Assembly: GCA_018262705.1 (NCBI GenBank)
Contig: JADFDQ010000006.1
Coordinates: 84,062 to 148,061 of the forward strand
DNA length: 64,000 nt
From: Xanthomonas sp.
Lineage (GTDB): Bacteria > Pseudomonadota > Gammaproteobacteria > Xanthomonadales > Xanthomonadaceae
Direction of reading: 5' to 3'
Position numbers and translations under genes: made by a program. Position 1 is the stretch's first letter. Each line of letters starts with the position of its first letter. The notes under the pieces are model-generated. The model was not told where the DNA came from. It was given only the letters and a program-made list of their open reading frames with translations, and did no database searches. Positions 56,834 through 64,000 of this stretch are shown piece after piece.

Positions 56834-57637
56834 CTAACGCGTGACGGCATCCAGCGCCGCGCGCAGCGGTCGCAGGAAGGCTTCGGCTTGCGTTGCCGGG
56901 TTGTGTTCGGATTGCGTCATCGTAGCGACCAGCGCGCTGCCGACCACCACCCCATCCGCGTGTCTTGCGACTGCCGCAGCGCTTTCGGCATCGCGAATTC
57001 CGAAGCCCGCGAACACCGGCACTCGGGCCACTGCCCGCACCTGCTCAAGATGCCGTTGCACATCGTCGATATCCAGCTGCGTCGCGCCGGTGACCCCAGC
57101 GTAGCTGACGTAATACAGGTAACCGTCGGCCTGCGCGCACAGGCGCTCCAGTCGCTCCAGTGATGTGGTTGGGGCAGCAAGAGAAATCAGCACCAGCCCG
57201 TTGGCAGCGAATGCGCTGCGGTAATCAGCCGCCTCTTCCGGCGGCAGATCGACCAGCAGCATGCCGTCGACGCCAGCCTGCGCAGCCCTATCGACAAAGA
57301 CATCGATGCCGAGGATTTCGACCGGGTTGAGATAGCCCATCAAGACCACCGGCGTCTCGGCGTCGTCAACACGGAATCGACGCACGCAGTCCAGCACGAA
57401 GCGCAGGCCGGCTCCGCGCGCAAGCGCACGCTCCGAACTGCGTTGAATCACCGGGCCATCGGCCATCGGATCCGAAAACGGCACGCCCAGTTCGATCGCG
57501 TCGGCACCGGCCTGCACCAAGGCGTGCATGACCGGCACCGTGGCTTCTAGCGAGGGATCGCCCGCCGTGATGAATGGAACCAGCCCCTTGCGGCCGGATG
57601 CGCGCAGCGCCTCCAGCCGCTGATCGAGTCGGGTCAT
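56834..57637 (-). CDS. trpA: tryptophan synthase alpha chain
   Basis: TrpA cleaves indole-3-glycerol phosphate and channels indole to TrpB. The 267-residue barrel has the catalytic Glu in [15 protein letters not shown] (about 48-62, Asp included), [11 protein letters not shown] (about 128) and [12 protein letters not shown] (about 212). The ATG overlaps the stop of the DUF3144-like gene by 4 bp; trpB lies further upstream. Confidence 0.97.
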   Translation of the reverse strand: MTRLDQRLEALRASGRKGLVPFITAGDPSLEATVPVMHALVQAGADAIELGVPFSDPMADGPVIQRSSERALARGAGLRFVLDCVRRFRVDDAETPVVLMGYLNPVEILGIDVFVDRAAQAGVDGMLLVDLPPEEAADYRSAFAANGLVLISLAAPTTSLERLERLCAQADGYLYYVSYAGVTGATQLDIDDVQRHLEQVRAVARVPVFAGFGIRDAESAAAVARHADGVVVGSALVATMTQSEHNPATQAEAFLRPLRAALDAVTR

Positions 57638-58092
57638 TCCGCGTTGGCGGCCGGCGGCGTCGGCTGGGCGGCGGCGACGTAACCCTCGGCCGGGGTCTGG
57701 CCAGCGTCTTTCATGCGTCCGATCTTGACGCCGGCGGCAAGATATTCATCCGCCAACTCCGAGTCGCCGACATCAATACCGCGCTCTTCACCGATTCCGT
57801 CAAGGTGCTGATTGAGCATCTTGCGAAACATTTCCGTTATCTGATCAAGAAAATTCTTGCGCTCCTGAGCCGCAAACATCGGCTTGACGGAAAGCAGGAA
57901 ATTGTGCGCGTTGAAGCGCGCAGCCGCGAACTGAATCGCCATGGCCGGACCGCCCGGGCCAACTTTCTGGGTCTGTTTGTCGGCAACGGCCAGGTAATCG
58001 TTGACGGCTTCCACGAAAGCCGGATCGAGTTGATTCGACTGCTGGGCAGCCTGCTCCGCGTTGGCAAACTGCGACTGTGTTTCCTCGGCCAT
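57634..58092 (-). CDS. DUF3144-like protein inserted in the trp operon
   Basis: A 152-residue protein from ATG 58092 (MAEETQSQFANAEQAAQQSN), with AGGAG seven bases upstream. The core AFVEAVNDYLAVADKQTQKV ... AIQFAAARFNAHNFLLS resembles DUF3144, a small protein of unknown function. It is soluble, with no signal peptide. It sits between trpB and trpA (99 and -4 bp) and its stop overlaps trpA. A longer frame 16 codons upstream lacks a ribosome site. Confidence 0.7.
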   Translation of the reverse strand: MAEETQSQFANAEQAAQQSNQLDPAFVEAVNDYLAVADKQTQKVGPGGPAMAIQFAAARFNAHNFLLSVKPMFAAQERKNFLDQITEMFRKMLNQHLDGIGEERGIDVGDSELADEYLAAGVKIGRMKDAGQTPAEGYVAAAQPTPPAANAE

Positions 58093-58191
58093 GGCCGACT
58101 CCTGAATTAAACGAAGGGTCAATTGATTATTGTCGCGCAAATCCTGCCAGTCACCAAATACGCAGCGTCGGCCGGTATCTGAATGCGCGGA

Positions 58192-59430
58192 TCAAAGCTC
58201 CAGGCCTTCACGTGCCGCGATGGTGTGCACATCCTTGTCGCCACGGCCAGACAGGTTGCACAGCACGATGGTGTCTTTGGGCATGTCTGCCGCCAATTTG
58301 ATCGCCTGCGCCACCGCATGACTGGACTCCAGCGCCGGCAGAATGCCTTCGGTGCGGGTCAGCCGATGAAAGGCGGCCATCGCCTCGGCATCGGTGATGC
58401 CCACGTATTCCGCACGGCCCATGTCCTTCAGGAAGGCGTGTTCGGGGCCGACGCCGGGGTAATCCAATCCGGCGGAAATCGAATGGGTTTCGGTGATCTG
58501 GCCGTCGTCATCGCAAATCACATAGGTGCGGTTGCCGTGCAATACGCCCACCCGCCCTGCCGCCAGCGATGCCGCATGCCGCCCGGTCTCGATGCCATCG
58601 CCCGCCGCCTCGGCACCAACAATACGCACCGTGGGGTCATTCAAGAATGCGTGAAAAATACCAATCGCATTGCTGCCGCCGCCCACGCAGGCGGTGACGG
58701 CATCGGGCAGGCGGCCGTATTCGGCCAGCATCTGCTGGCGGGCTTCGCGCCCGACCACGGAATTGAAATCACGCACCATGCGCGGGTACGGGTCGGGGCC
58801 GGCCACGGTGCCGATGATGTAGAAGGTGTCCTGCACATTCGTCACCCAATCGCGCATGGCTTCGTTCAGTGCGTCTTTCAGGGTGGCGCTGCCACTGGTG
58901 ACCGGCACCACGGTGGCACCCAGCAGCTTCATCCGATAGACATTGATTTTTTGCCGCTCGATATCGGTGGCACCCATGTAGACCACGCACTCCAGACCCA
59001 AGCGCGTGGCCACGGTGGCACTGGCCACGCCGTGCTGGCCGGCACCGGTCTCGGCGATGATCCGGGTCTTGCCCATGCGCGACGCCAGCAGCGCTTGGCC
59101 GATGGTGTTGTTGATCTTGTGTGCGCCGGTGTGGTTCAGGTCTTCGCGCTTGAACAAAATGCTCGCGCCGCCGACTTCGCGGCTGAGCCGCTCGGCGTGG
59201 TAGATCGGGCTGGGACGGCCGACGTAGTACGCCAGATCGTCTTCGAAGGCCGCAATGAAGGCCGGATCGACGCGGGCGGCGTCGTAGGCGGCAGCCAGCT
59301 CCTCAAGCGGGCCAATCAGGGTTTCAGCGACAAAGCGCCCGCCGTGACAGCCGAAATGGCCGTTGGCATCAGGAAATGCGTAGTAGTCGATGACGGCATC
59401 AGAAGCCGCCAGGATGTCGGAAGTTGTCAC
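58192..59430 (-). CDS. trpB: tryptophan synthase beta chain
   Basis: TrpB uses pyridoxal phosphate to join indole and serine into tryptophan. The 412-residue protein has the PLP Lys in [13 protein letters not shown] (about 103), the catalytic Glu in [15 protein letters not shown] (about 125) and the phosphate-binding GGGSNAIG (about 248). The start is GTG at 59430 ([20 protein letters not shown]). It partners trpA and follows trpF after a 282-bp gap holding two hairpins. Confidence 0.98.
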   Translation of the reverse strand: MTTSDILAASDAVIDYYAFPDANGHFGCHGGRFVAETLIGPLEELAAAYDAARVDPAFIAAFEDDLAYYVGRPSPIYHAERLSREVGGASILFKREDLNHTGAHKINNTIGQALLASRMGKTRIIAETGAGQHGVASATVATRLGLECVVYMGATDIERQKINVYRMKLLGATVVPVTSGSATLKDALNEAMRDWVTNVQDTFYIIGTVAGPDPYPRMVRDFNSVVGREARQQMLAEYGRLPDAVTACVGGGSNAIGIFHAFLNDPTVRIVGAEAAGDGIETGRHAASLAAGRVGVLHGNRTYVICDDDGQITETHSISAGLDYPGVGPEHAFLKDMGRAEYVGITDAEAMAAFHRLTRTEGILPALESSHAVAQAIKLAADMPKDTIVLCNLSGRGDKDVHTIAAREGLEL

Positions 59431-59551
59431 GCGGGATCTCCAATCTGGCTGCTGCGCAAACCGGCAAGCGCCGCGCGCAAAAGAAAAAACAGGACTTCAG
59501 GGCAACGCTGATCAAGTCAGCGATGCCGCGCGCCGCGGATGGCGCACCCGC

Positions 59552-59609
59552 GGATCAGGCACATGGGTGCTTGATCCGGCGTGAGCCGAGTCCGGACATG
59601 TGCCGGACT
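59552..59609. other. two adjacent hairpins in the trpF-trpB gap
   Basis: GGATCAGGCAC-ATGG-GTGCTTGATCC (59552-59577, 11 bp with one G-T pair) is followed by AGTCCGG-ACATGTG-CCGGACT (59589-59609, 7 bp). The rest of the 282-bp gap holds no gene. No T-run follows on either strand, so they are not plain terminators. They may guide RNA processing or attenuate trpB-trpA expression. Confidence 0.55.
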
Positions 59610-59712
59610 TGGCGGCGCGTTATCGCACTGCCGCAGCAGGCACGCGCCGCCAGCGGCGCAGGGAGCGGCCGAAGGGTGCAGGCGTGCGGTTGGAAACGGT
59701 CATGGCTTCAGC

Positions 59713-60357
59713 CTAACCCAAGCCGCGTGCGGCCGCCACGAACGCGCGCATGGCGTGCGGATCCTTGACCCCCGGCGCGGATTCGATGCCGCTGGAAACA
59801 TCCACGCCCCACGGTTGCGCAGTTCGGATCGCCTCTCCCACATTCTCCGCGGTCAATCCACCGGCAAGCAGGATCGGTGTGTTCGCGGCTGTCGGCAGCT
59901 GGGCCCAGTCGAAGCGGCGACCGCTGCCGCCCGCTTCGCCCGCAGCGTGACCATCCAGAACGAAACCGTACGCTGAAGGAAACCGTGCCATGGCTTCGAC
60001 CGGATCGGTGCCGCCGCCCATTGCGATGGACTTGAAAAACGGCAATCCGGAACTGGCGCAGAACGCATCGTCCTCGGCGCCGTGGAACTGTAGAAAATCC
60101 GGGCGCACGGCCTCGACAATGCGCACCACCGCATCCGCTGCATCGTCCATCACCAACGCCACCACGCGAATGTCTGCGCCTGCAAGCGCGCGCAGCGCAG
60201 CGGCGCGTTCAAGCGACAGCCGGCGGGGACTGCGCCGGGCAAAAATCAGGCCGATGATATCCACGCCCAACCCGACCGCAAGCCGTACGTCTTCAGCGCG
60301 CGTCATGCCGCACAGCTTGATGCGCGTGCGATACGAAGTCGCGGTTTCACTGGTCAA
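59713..60357 (-). CDS. trpF: phosphoribosylanthranilate isomerase
   Basis: TrpF isomerises phosphoribosylanthranilate in tryptophan synthesis. The 214-residue barrel has the catalytic Cys in [12 protein letters not shown] (about 15) and the Asp in [17 protein letters not shown] (about 182). No ATG or GTG is in frame near the expected N-terminus, so the TTG at 60357 is chosen ([18 protein letters not shown]); it overlaps the truA stop by 11 bp and is probably translated by coupling. truA-trpF is a conserved pair in xanthomonads. Confidence 0.93.
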   Translation of the reverse strand: MTSETATSYRTRIKLCGMTRAEDVRLAVGLGVDIIGLIFARRSPRRLSLERAAALRALAGADIRVVALVMDDAADAVVRIVEAVRPDFLQFHGAEDDAFCASSGLPFFKSIAMGGGTDPVEAMARFPSAYGFVLDGHAAGEAGGSGRRFDWAQLPTAANTPILLAGGLTAENVGEAIRTAQPWGVDVSSGIESAPGVKDPHAMRAFVAAARGLG

Positions 60358-61138
60358 GACAGGCTTCCTCCGGCAGGCCCCAGCAGCGCGGATAGCGAGG
60401 CCCGAGAAACAGGAGGCCAGCGGACGGCGCGGTTGGGCCGGCCAGCGTGCGGTCGCAGCCAGCCAGCAGTTCGGCAATCCATTCCGGCGCACGCTCGCCG
60501 CGGCCGACCATCAGCAGCGAACCAACGATGTTGCGCACCATGTGGTGCAGAAAGGCGTTGGCCTGCACTTCCACCGTGACTTCGTCGCCGCATCGCATGA
60601 CGGAAATATCCTGCAGATTGCGCCGCGCGTGCGTCGCCTGGCACTGCGCGCTGCGAAATGCGGAAAAATCGCGCTCGCCCAGCAGCGCCTGCGCCGCCGC
60701 GTGCATCGCGCCGGCGTCCAGAGGGCGTAGCTCCCAGCCAAGATACTGGCGTTCCAGCGCCGGACGCATACGCCGATTGAGGATGCGGTAGCGGTAGCGA
60801 CGTGCGCGCGCCGAAAAGCGGGCGCTGAAATCGCCGGGAACCGGAACGCACCAGCGCACGGCCATGGCCGGCGGCAAATTCGACGTTGTGCCAAGCATCC
60901 ATCCGCGGGCGTCGCGCACGGCTTCGGTATCGAAATGTGCGACCTGACAGAGCGCGTGCACGCCGGCATCGGTGCGACCTGCGCACACGGTTGCGATCGG
61001 CGCATCGGCCACCCGCGACAGTGCAGACTCGAGCATGGCTTGCAGACTGCCATCGAAGCCGAAGGCACCGGGTTGGCTCAAGCGCTGCCAACCCGAAAAT
61101 CCGCTGCCGTCGTATTCGATTCCCAGCGCGTACCGCAT
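60347..61138 (-). CDS. truA: tRNA pseudouridine(38-40) synthase
   Basis: TruA makes pseudouridine at positions 38-40 of the tRNA anticodon stem. The 263-residue protein begins [20 protein letters not shown] and has the catalytic Asp in [16 protein letters not shown] (about 55), then [20 protein letters not shown] (about 200). The long open frame upstream overlaps fimV antisense-like sequence and is discarded. It starts 16 bp after fimV and overlaps trpF. Confidence 0.97.
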   Translation of the reverse strand: MRYALGIEYDGSGFSGWQRLSQPGAFGFDGSLQAMLESALSRVADAPIATVCAGRTDAGVHALCQVAHFDTEAVRDARGWMLGTTSNLPPAMAVRWCVPVPGDFSARFSARARRYRYRILNRRMRPALERQYLGWELRPLDAGAMHAAAQALLGERDFSAFRSAQCQATHARRNLQDISVMRCGDEVTVEVQANAFLHHMVRNIVGSLLMVGRGERAPEWIAELLAGCDRTLAGPTAPSAGLLFLGPRYPRCWGLPEEACLDQ

Positions 61139-61154
61139 CGTTCCGCGCGCGGCC

Positions 61155-63164
61155 TCAGCCCATGATTCTGGCCAACATTTTGCCGGCCTTCTCGCTGACC
61201 GCGTCGTCTTCGTCATTGAGCAACTCCGCCAACAATTGTTGCGCGGAAGTCTTGTCGCCCATGTCGAGGAAAGCGTCGACCAGTTTGAACCGCTGCTCGG
61301 CGCTGGCGCGTGCCGGAGGTTCGCTGGCGCTGTCTGCGGAAGCCGACGGTGATGCGGGCGCAGCAGTCTGCGATCCATCCGCTTCCGTCGTCGGCTGCGG
61401 CTGCGTCTCCTGCACCTGCGCATCGGAGCGAGTGACGGATTCCTTCACGACCCAGCCGGAGTGCCACGCCGGAACGTCTCCGCGTCCGTTCCCGGCAGAC
61501 GGCGCCGGCACCTCTTTGGAAGCGTCTGGCTTGTCGGTCGGGGCCGCTGGAACTGCCGCCGGAGTACCCGAATCCGCGCGCTTGCGATCGACCTGCCGCA
61601 TGCTGGCTGCCAGCGCATCATGGTCGAAAGCGCGCCGGCGCGCCGGCGCTTCGTCCTTGCGACGTTTGCTCGCAAACCAAACAAGCAAGCCGATCAGCAG
61701 GACGCCAAGACCTCCGCCCAGGTAATACAGCCCCTTGCCGGTGTGGGCAGGCTGCGCCACTTCGGCAGCGGCTGCGGGCGTTGCCGCGGGCTGGGTGGCC
61801 GCCCGATTGGCTTCGGCCAGCCGATGCTGCGCTGCGGCCAGCTCGGTGTCCTTCATGTTCAACAGCTGCTGCTGTTCGCTGCGAAGCCGTTCCAGTTCCG
61901 CAACGCGCTCCTTGAGTTCGCCGACTTCCGCACTTTTCGAGGCAATTTCCTCGTCGCGCTGCCTTACCTCCTGTTGCAACATGCTGCCCCCGCGACCGTT
62001 GCCGGTTCCCGTTTCTGTTCCCGTTGCCCGCCCGGTTCCGGTCGCTGGAGCGATTTCCAGACGCGCCTCGGAGCGCCGCGAGCCGGCGCTGGCCGCAGTT
62101 CCAGCGGACGGCATGACTGCCGCACCTGGACGCAAGGCCATGGATACTCCCTCGGGCCGCAGCGCGCGCGTACCGCCGCTGGCCGCCGCAGTCTGCGGTT
62201 GCAGCACCGGGCGCTGCGCCTGACGCCAGTCCTGCATCTGCTGCCGAACCACCGCACTGGCTTCGGCGGCATCAATCTGCGCCGCCTGTCCGCTTTCCGG
62301 CACCCGCAGCACGGAACCTTGGCGCAGGCGGTTGATGTTGTCGTTGATGAACGCGTCCGGATTGGCGTGCAGCAGAGCCAGCATGGTCTGATCGAGGCTG
62401 AAGCTGTTGCGCAGATCAAGTCCGTGCGCAATGGTCGACAAGGTTTCACCGCGTCTGACCGGGCCGTACTGGCCAGCCTCCGTGGGAGCCACCGCAGACG
62501 GCGCTGGCGTTGCATCCGCAACCGGCGCAGGAGAAAGCGGAGCGGAAGTCGGAGGCGGCGCCACGGCGACGGCTGTATCGACTTCGGCGATTTCGGGAAC
62601 AGGCGCAGCAGGCATCGATGTCGGTGCCGATTCCGGCGCGGGCGCCAGCGGCTCCGAGGTGATCGTTTCTGCCGGCGCAGGCGCGGCCGGCAACTCCGGC
62701 CGCCGCACCAAGTTCGGAGCGGGCGTCGCCGGCGTCTGGATACCCGCCTGCACGGGCGCGCTGGCGGTGTTCGGCGACTCGATCAACGCCGAATATTCGC
62801 GCACCAGCTTGCCTTCGCCCCAGTCGACCTCGATCAGGAAGTTGACCATCGCCTGATCGACCGGCCGTACGCTGGTGACGCGAATCACCGGACGACCGCG
62901 GGCATCGCTGCCAAGGCTGAACTGGAGATCGGCGGCGGCGCCGGTCGGCGGCGTCAGCCCAATGCGGCGGAAGGTTTCCGGCGAGGCCATGCGCGCGCGC
63001 AGCGCAGCCAACTCGCCCGGCGCAGTCGAAACAATCGGGATTTCCGCCAGCAGCGGCTCGTTGAGCTTCGACTTGACCTTGATCTGGCCCAGCCCGAGTG
63101 CCCATGCATTCCCCACCGCCAGCAACAGAGCGGCGATCGCTGCTTTGCGCAAGATTCCGATCAC
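61155..63164 (-). CDS. fimV: FimV/HubP-family peptidoglycan-binding polar protein
   Basis: A 669-residue inner-membrane protein. It has a signal peptide ([20 protein letters not shown]), the FimV N-terminal domain with [20 protein letters not shown], a LysM domain (about 230-290, [20 protein letters not shown]), Pro/Ala linkers, a coiled coil (about 395-455), a membrane helix (about 475-495, [20 protein letters not shown]) and the cytoplasmic C-terminal FimV motif (about 625-669, [20 protein letters not shown]). FimV/HubP organises the cell pole and type IV pili (twitching). It lies upstream of truA and 117 bp after asd. Confidence 0.93.
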   Translation of the reverse strand: MIGILRKAAIAALLLAVGNAWALGLGQIKVKSKLNEPLLAEIPIVSTAPGELAALRARMASPETFRRIGLTPPTGAAADLQFSLGSDARGRPVIRVTSVRPVDQAMVNFLIEVDWGEGKLVREYSALIESPNTASAPVQAGIQTPATPAPNLVRRPELPAAPAPAETITSEPLAPAPESAPTSMPAAPVPEIAEVDTAVAVAPPPTSAPLSPAPVADATPAPSAVAPTEAGQYGPVRRGETLSTIAHGLDLRNSFSLDQTMLALLHANPDAFINDNINRLRQGSVLRVPESGQAAQIDAAEASAVVRQQMQDWRQAQRPVLQPQTAAASGGTRALRPEGVSMALRPGAAVMPSAGTAASAGSRRSEARLEIAPATGTGRATGTETGTGNGRGGSMLQQEVRQRDEEIASKSAEVGELKERVAELERLRSEQQQLLNMKDTELAAAQHRLAEANRAATQPAATPAAAAEVAQPAHTGKGLYYLGGGLGVLLIGLLVWFASKRRKDEAPARRRAFDHDALAASMRQVDRKRADSGTPAAVPAAPTDKPDASKEVPAPSAGNGRGDVPAWHSGWVVKESVTRSDAQVQETQPQPTTEADGSQTAAPASPSASADSASEPPARASAEQRFKLVDAFLDMGDKTSAQQLLAELLNDEDDAVSEKAGKMLARIMG

Positions 63165-63281
63165 ATGGGCTCCAGACGTTTTCTGCGCGCTGACTCTAGC
63201 AGATTGTCCCGGTTTTGCTGCAAGACCCTGCGCACACTATCGGGGATTGCAGGGATCACGATACGAGCCAAACGGCTCGGG

Positions 63282-64000
63282 TCAATCACCTGCTGCTGCT
63301 TTCGGACACAGCCCATCAGCCACCAGCAACTCGGCAATCTGAACCGCATTGAGCGCGGCGCCCTTGCGGATATTGTCGGCCACCACCCACAGGTTCAGCC
63401 CACGCGGGTGCGAGAAATCCTCGCGAATGCGGCCGACGAACACCGGATCCTTGCCCGAGGCATGGGTCACCGGGGTCGGATAACCGCCGGCTTTATGCTC
63501 ATCGACCACTTCCACGCCCGGTGCAGCGCGCAGCAGCTCGCGCGCCTGTTCTGGCGTGATCTTGCGCTTGGTTTCGATATTGACCGCTTCGGAATGGCCG
63601 TAGAACACCGGCACCCGCACCGCGGTCGGGTTCACCTGGATGGACGCGTCGCCGAGGATCTTCTGCGTTTCCCAGACCAGCTTCATCTCTTCCTTGGTGT
63701 AGCCGTTGGGCTGGAATTCGTCGATCTGCGGAATCAGGTTGAAGGCGATCTGGACCGGGAACTTGTTCGGCTTGATGTCCTGGAAACTCAGCAGCTGCGC
63801 GGTCTGGCGGCCCAGCTCCTCCATCGCTCTGCGACCGCCACCGGATACCGACTGATAGGTCGCCACGTTGACGCGCTCGATGCCGTACTGGCGGTGGATC
63901 GGCGCCAGCACCGGCATCAGTTGCATGGTGGAGCAATTGGGATTGGCAATAATCCCGCGCGGGCGGTGCTTCGCCGCCTCCGGATTCACCTCGGAGACCA
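63282..64000 (-). CDS. asd: aspartate-semialdehyde dehydrogenase, C-terminal part (5' end outside window)
   Basis: The visible 239 codons are the C-terminal two thirds of Asd, which reduces aspartyl phosphate for lysine, methionine and threonine synthesis and for diaminopimelate. The nucleophilic Cys is in IIANPNCSTMQLMPVL, and the His in GRIREDFSHPRGLNLWVVAD. The reading frame stays open to the right edge. It precedes fimV on the same strand, as in Xanthomonas. Confidence 0.95.
   Translation of the reverse strand, partial: VSEVNPEAAKHRPRGIIANPNCSTMQLMPVLAPIHRQYGIERVNVATYQSVSGGGRRAMEELGRQTAQLLSFQDIKPNKFPVQIAFNLIPQIDEFQPNGYTKEEMKLVWETQKILGDASIQVNPTAVRVPVFYGHSEAVNIETKRKITPEQARELLRAAPGVEVVDEHKAGGYPTPVTHASGKDPVFVGRIREDFSHPRGLNLWVVADNIRKGAALNAVQIAELLVADGLCPKAAAGD

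Overview
The window is a high-GC gammaproteobacterial chromosome, most likely from the Xanthomonadaceae/Lysobacteraceae (Xanthomonas, Stenotrophomonas, Lysobacter, Luteimonas or Thermomonas-like). The basis is the gene order fimV-truA-trpF-trpB-trpA-accD, glmM-tpiA-secG-tRNA-Leu, and tRNA-fMet-rimP-nusA-infB-rbfA-truB-rpsO-pnp. It is supported by a LexA box of the xanthomonad type (TTAG-N6-TACTA) and by GTAG-headed palindromic repeats like those of Stenotrophomonas. The species cannot be fixed from sequence alone.

Layout. 1-9.7 kb: the 3' end of a beta-carbonic anhydrase gene converges on a translation/RNA-decay operon on the minus strand (tRNA-fMet, rimP, nusA, infB, rbfA, truB, rpsO, pnp). 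9.8-11.2 kb: debris of an integrated element, with a phased GTGCCCA array, an XRE repressor with a candidate operator, an excisionase-like gene and an integrase cut off after about 26 codons, followed by two small unknown genes. 11.3-13.1 kb: an SOS-controlled umuDC pair. 13.2-22.5 kb: recC-recB-recD. 22.6-39.4 kb: housekeeping and envelope genes (fadD, lysS, prfB with its programmed frameshift, an OmpA-type lipoprotein, a wax-ester synthase/DGAT family enzyme, ggt, coaD, rsmD, ftsY, mutY, yggX) and tRNA-Phe. 39.5-45.2 kb: a P1B-type metal ATPase carrying a hemerythrin domain, then a TPP riboswitch ahead of a TonB-dependent receptor and a PnuT-like thiamine permease.

45.3-51.4 kb is a compact integrative element in the 3' end of tRNA-Leu(GAG). 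It has flanking att repeats, a P4-type integrase, integrase-arm-like repeats at both ends, an AlpA regulator heading six genes joined by 4-bp overlaps and including a RepB/PriCT-type primase, and a higBA toxin-antitoxin pair. One gene between alpA and higBA carries a second copy of the integrase C-terminus. Outside its left end lies what looks like the tRNA-proximal stump of an earlier element at the same tRNA. No capsid, packaging or conjugation genes are visible, so it resembles a satellite or small genomic island.

51.5-64 kb returns to core genes on the minus strand: fimV, truA, trpF, trpB, a DUF3144-like gene, trpA, accD, glmM, a 2OG-Fe(II) oxygenase, tpiA, secG, tRNA-Leu, with asd entering from the right edge. 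A frameshifted DUF6445-like gene lies on the plus strand among them.

Most core calls are secure from motifs and synteny. The element genes, small unknown genes and regulatory sites are reported with lower confidence.
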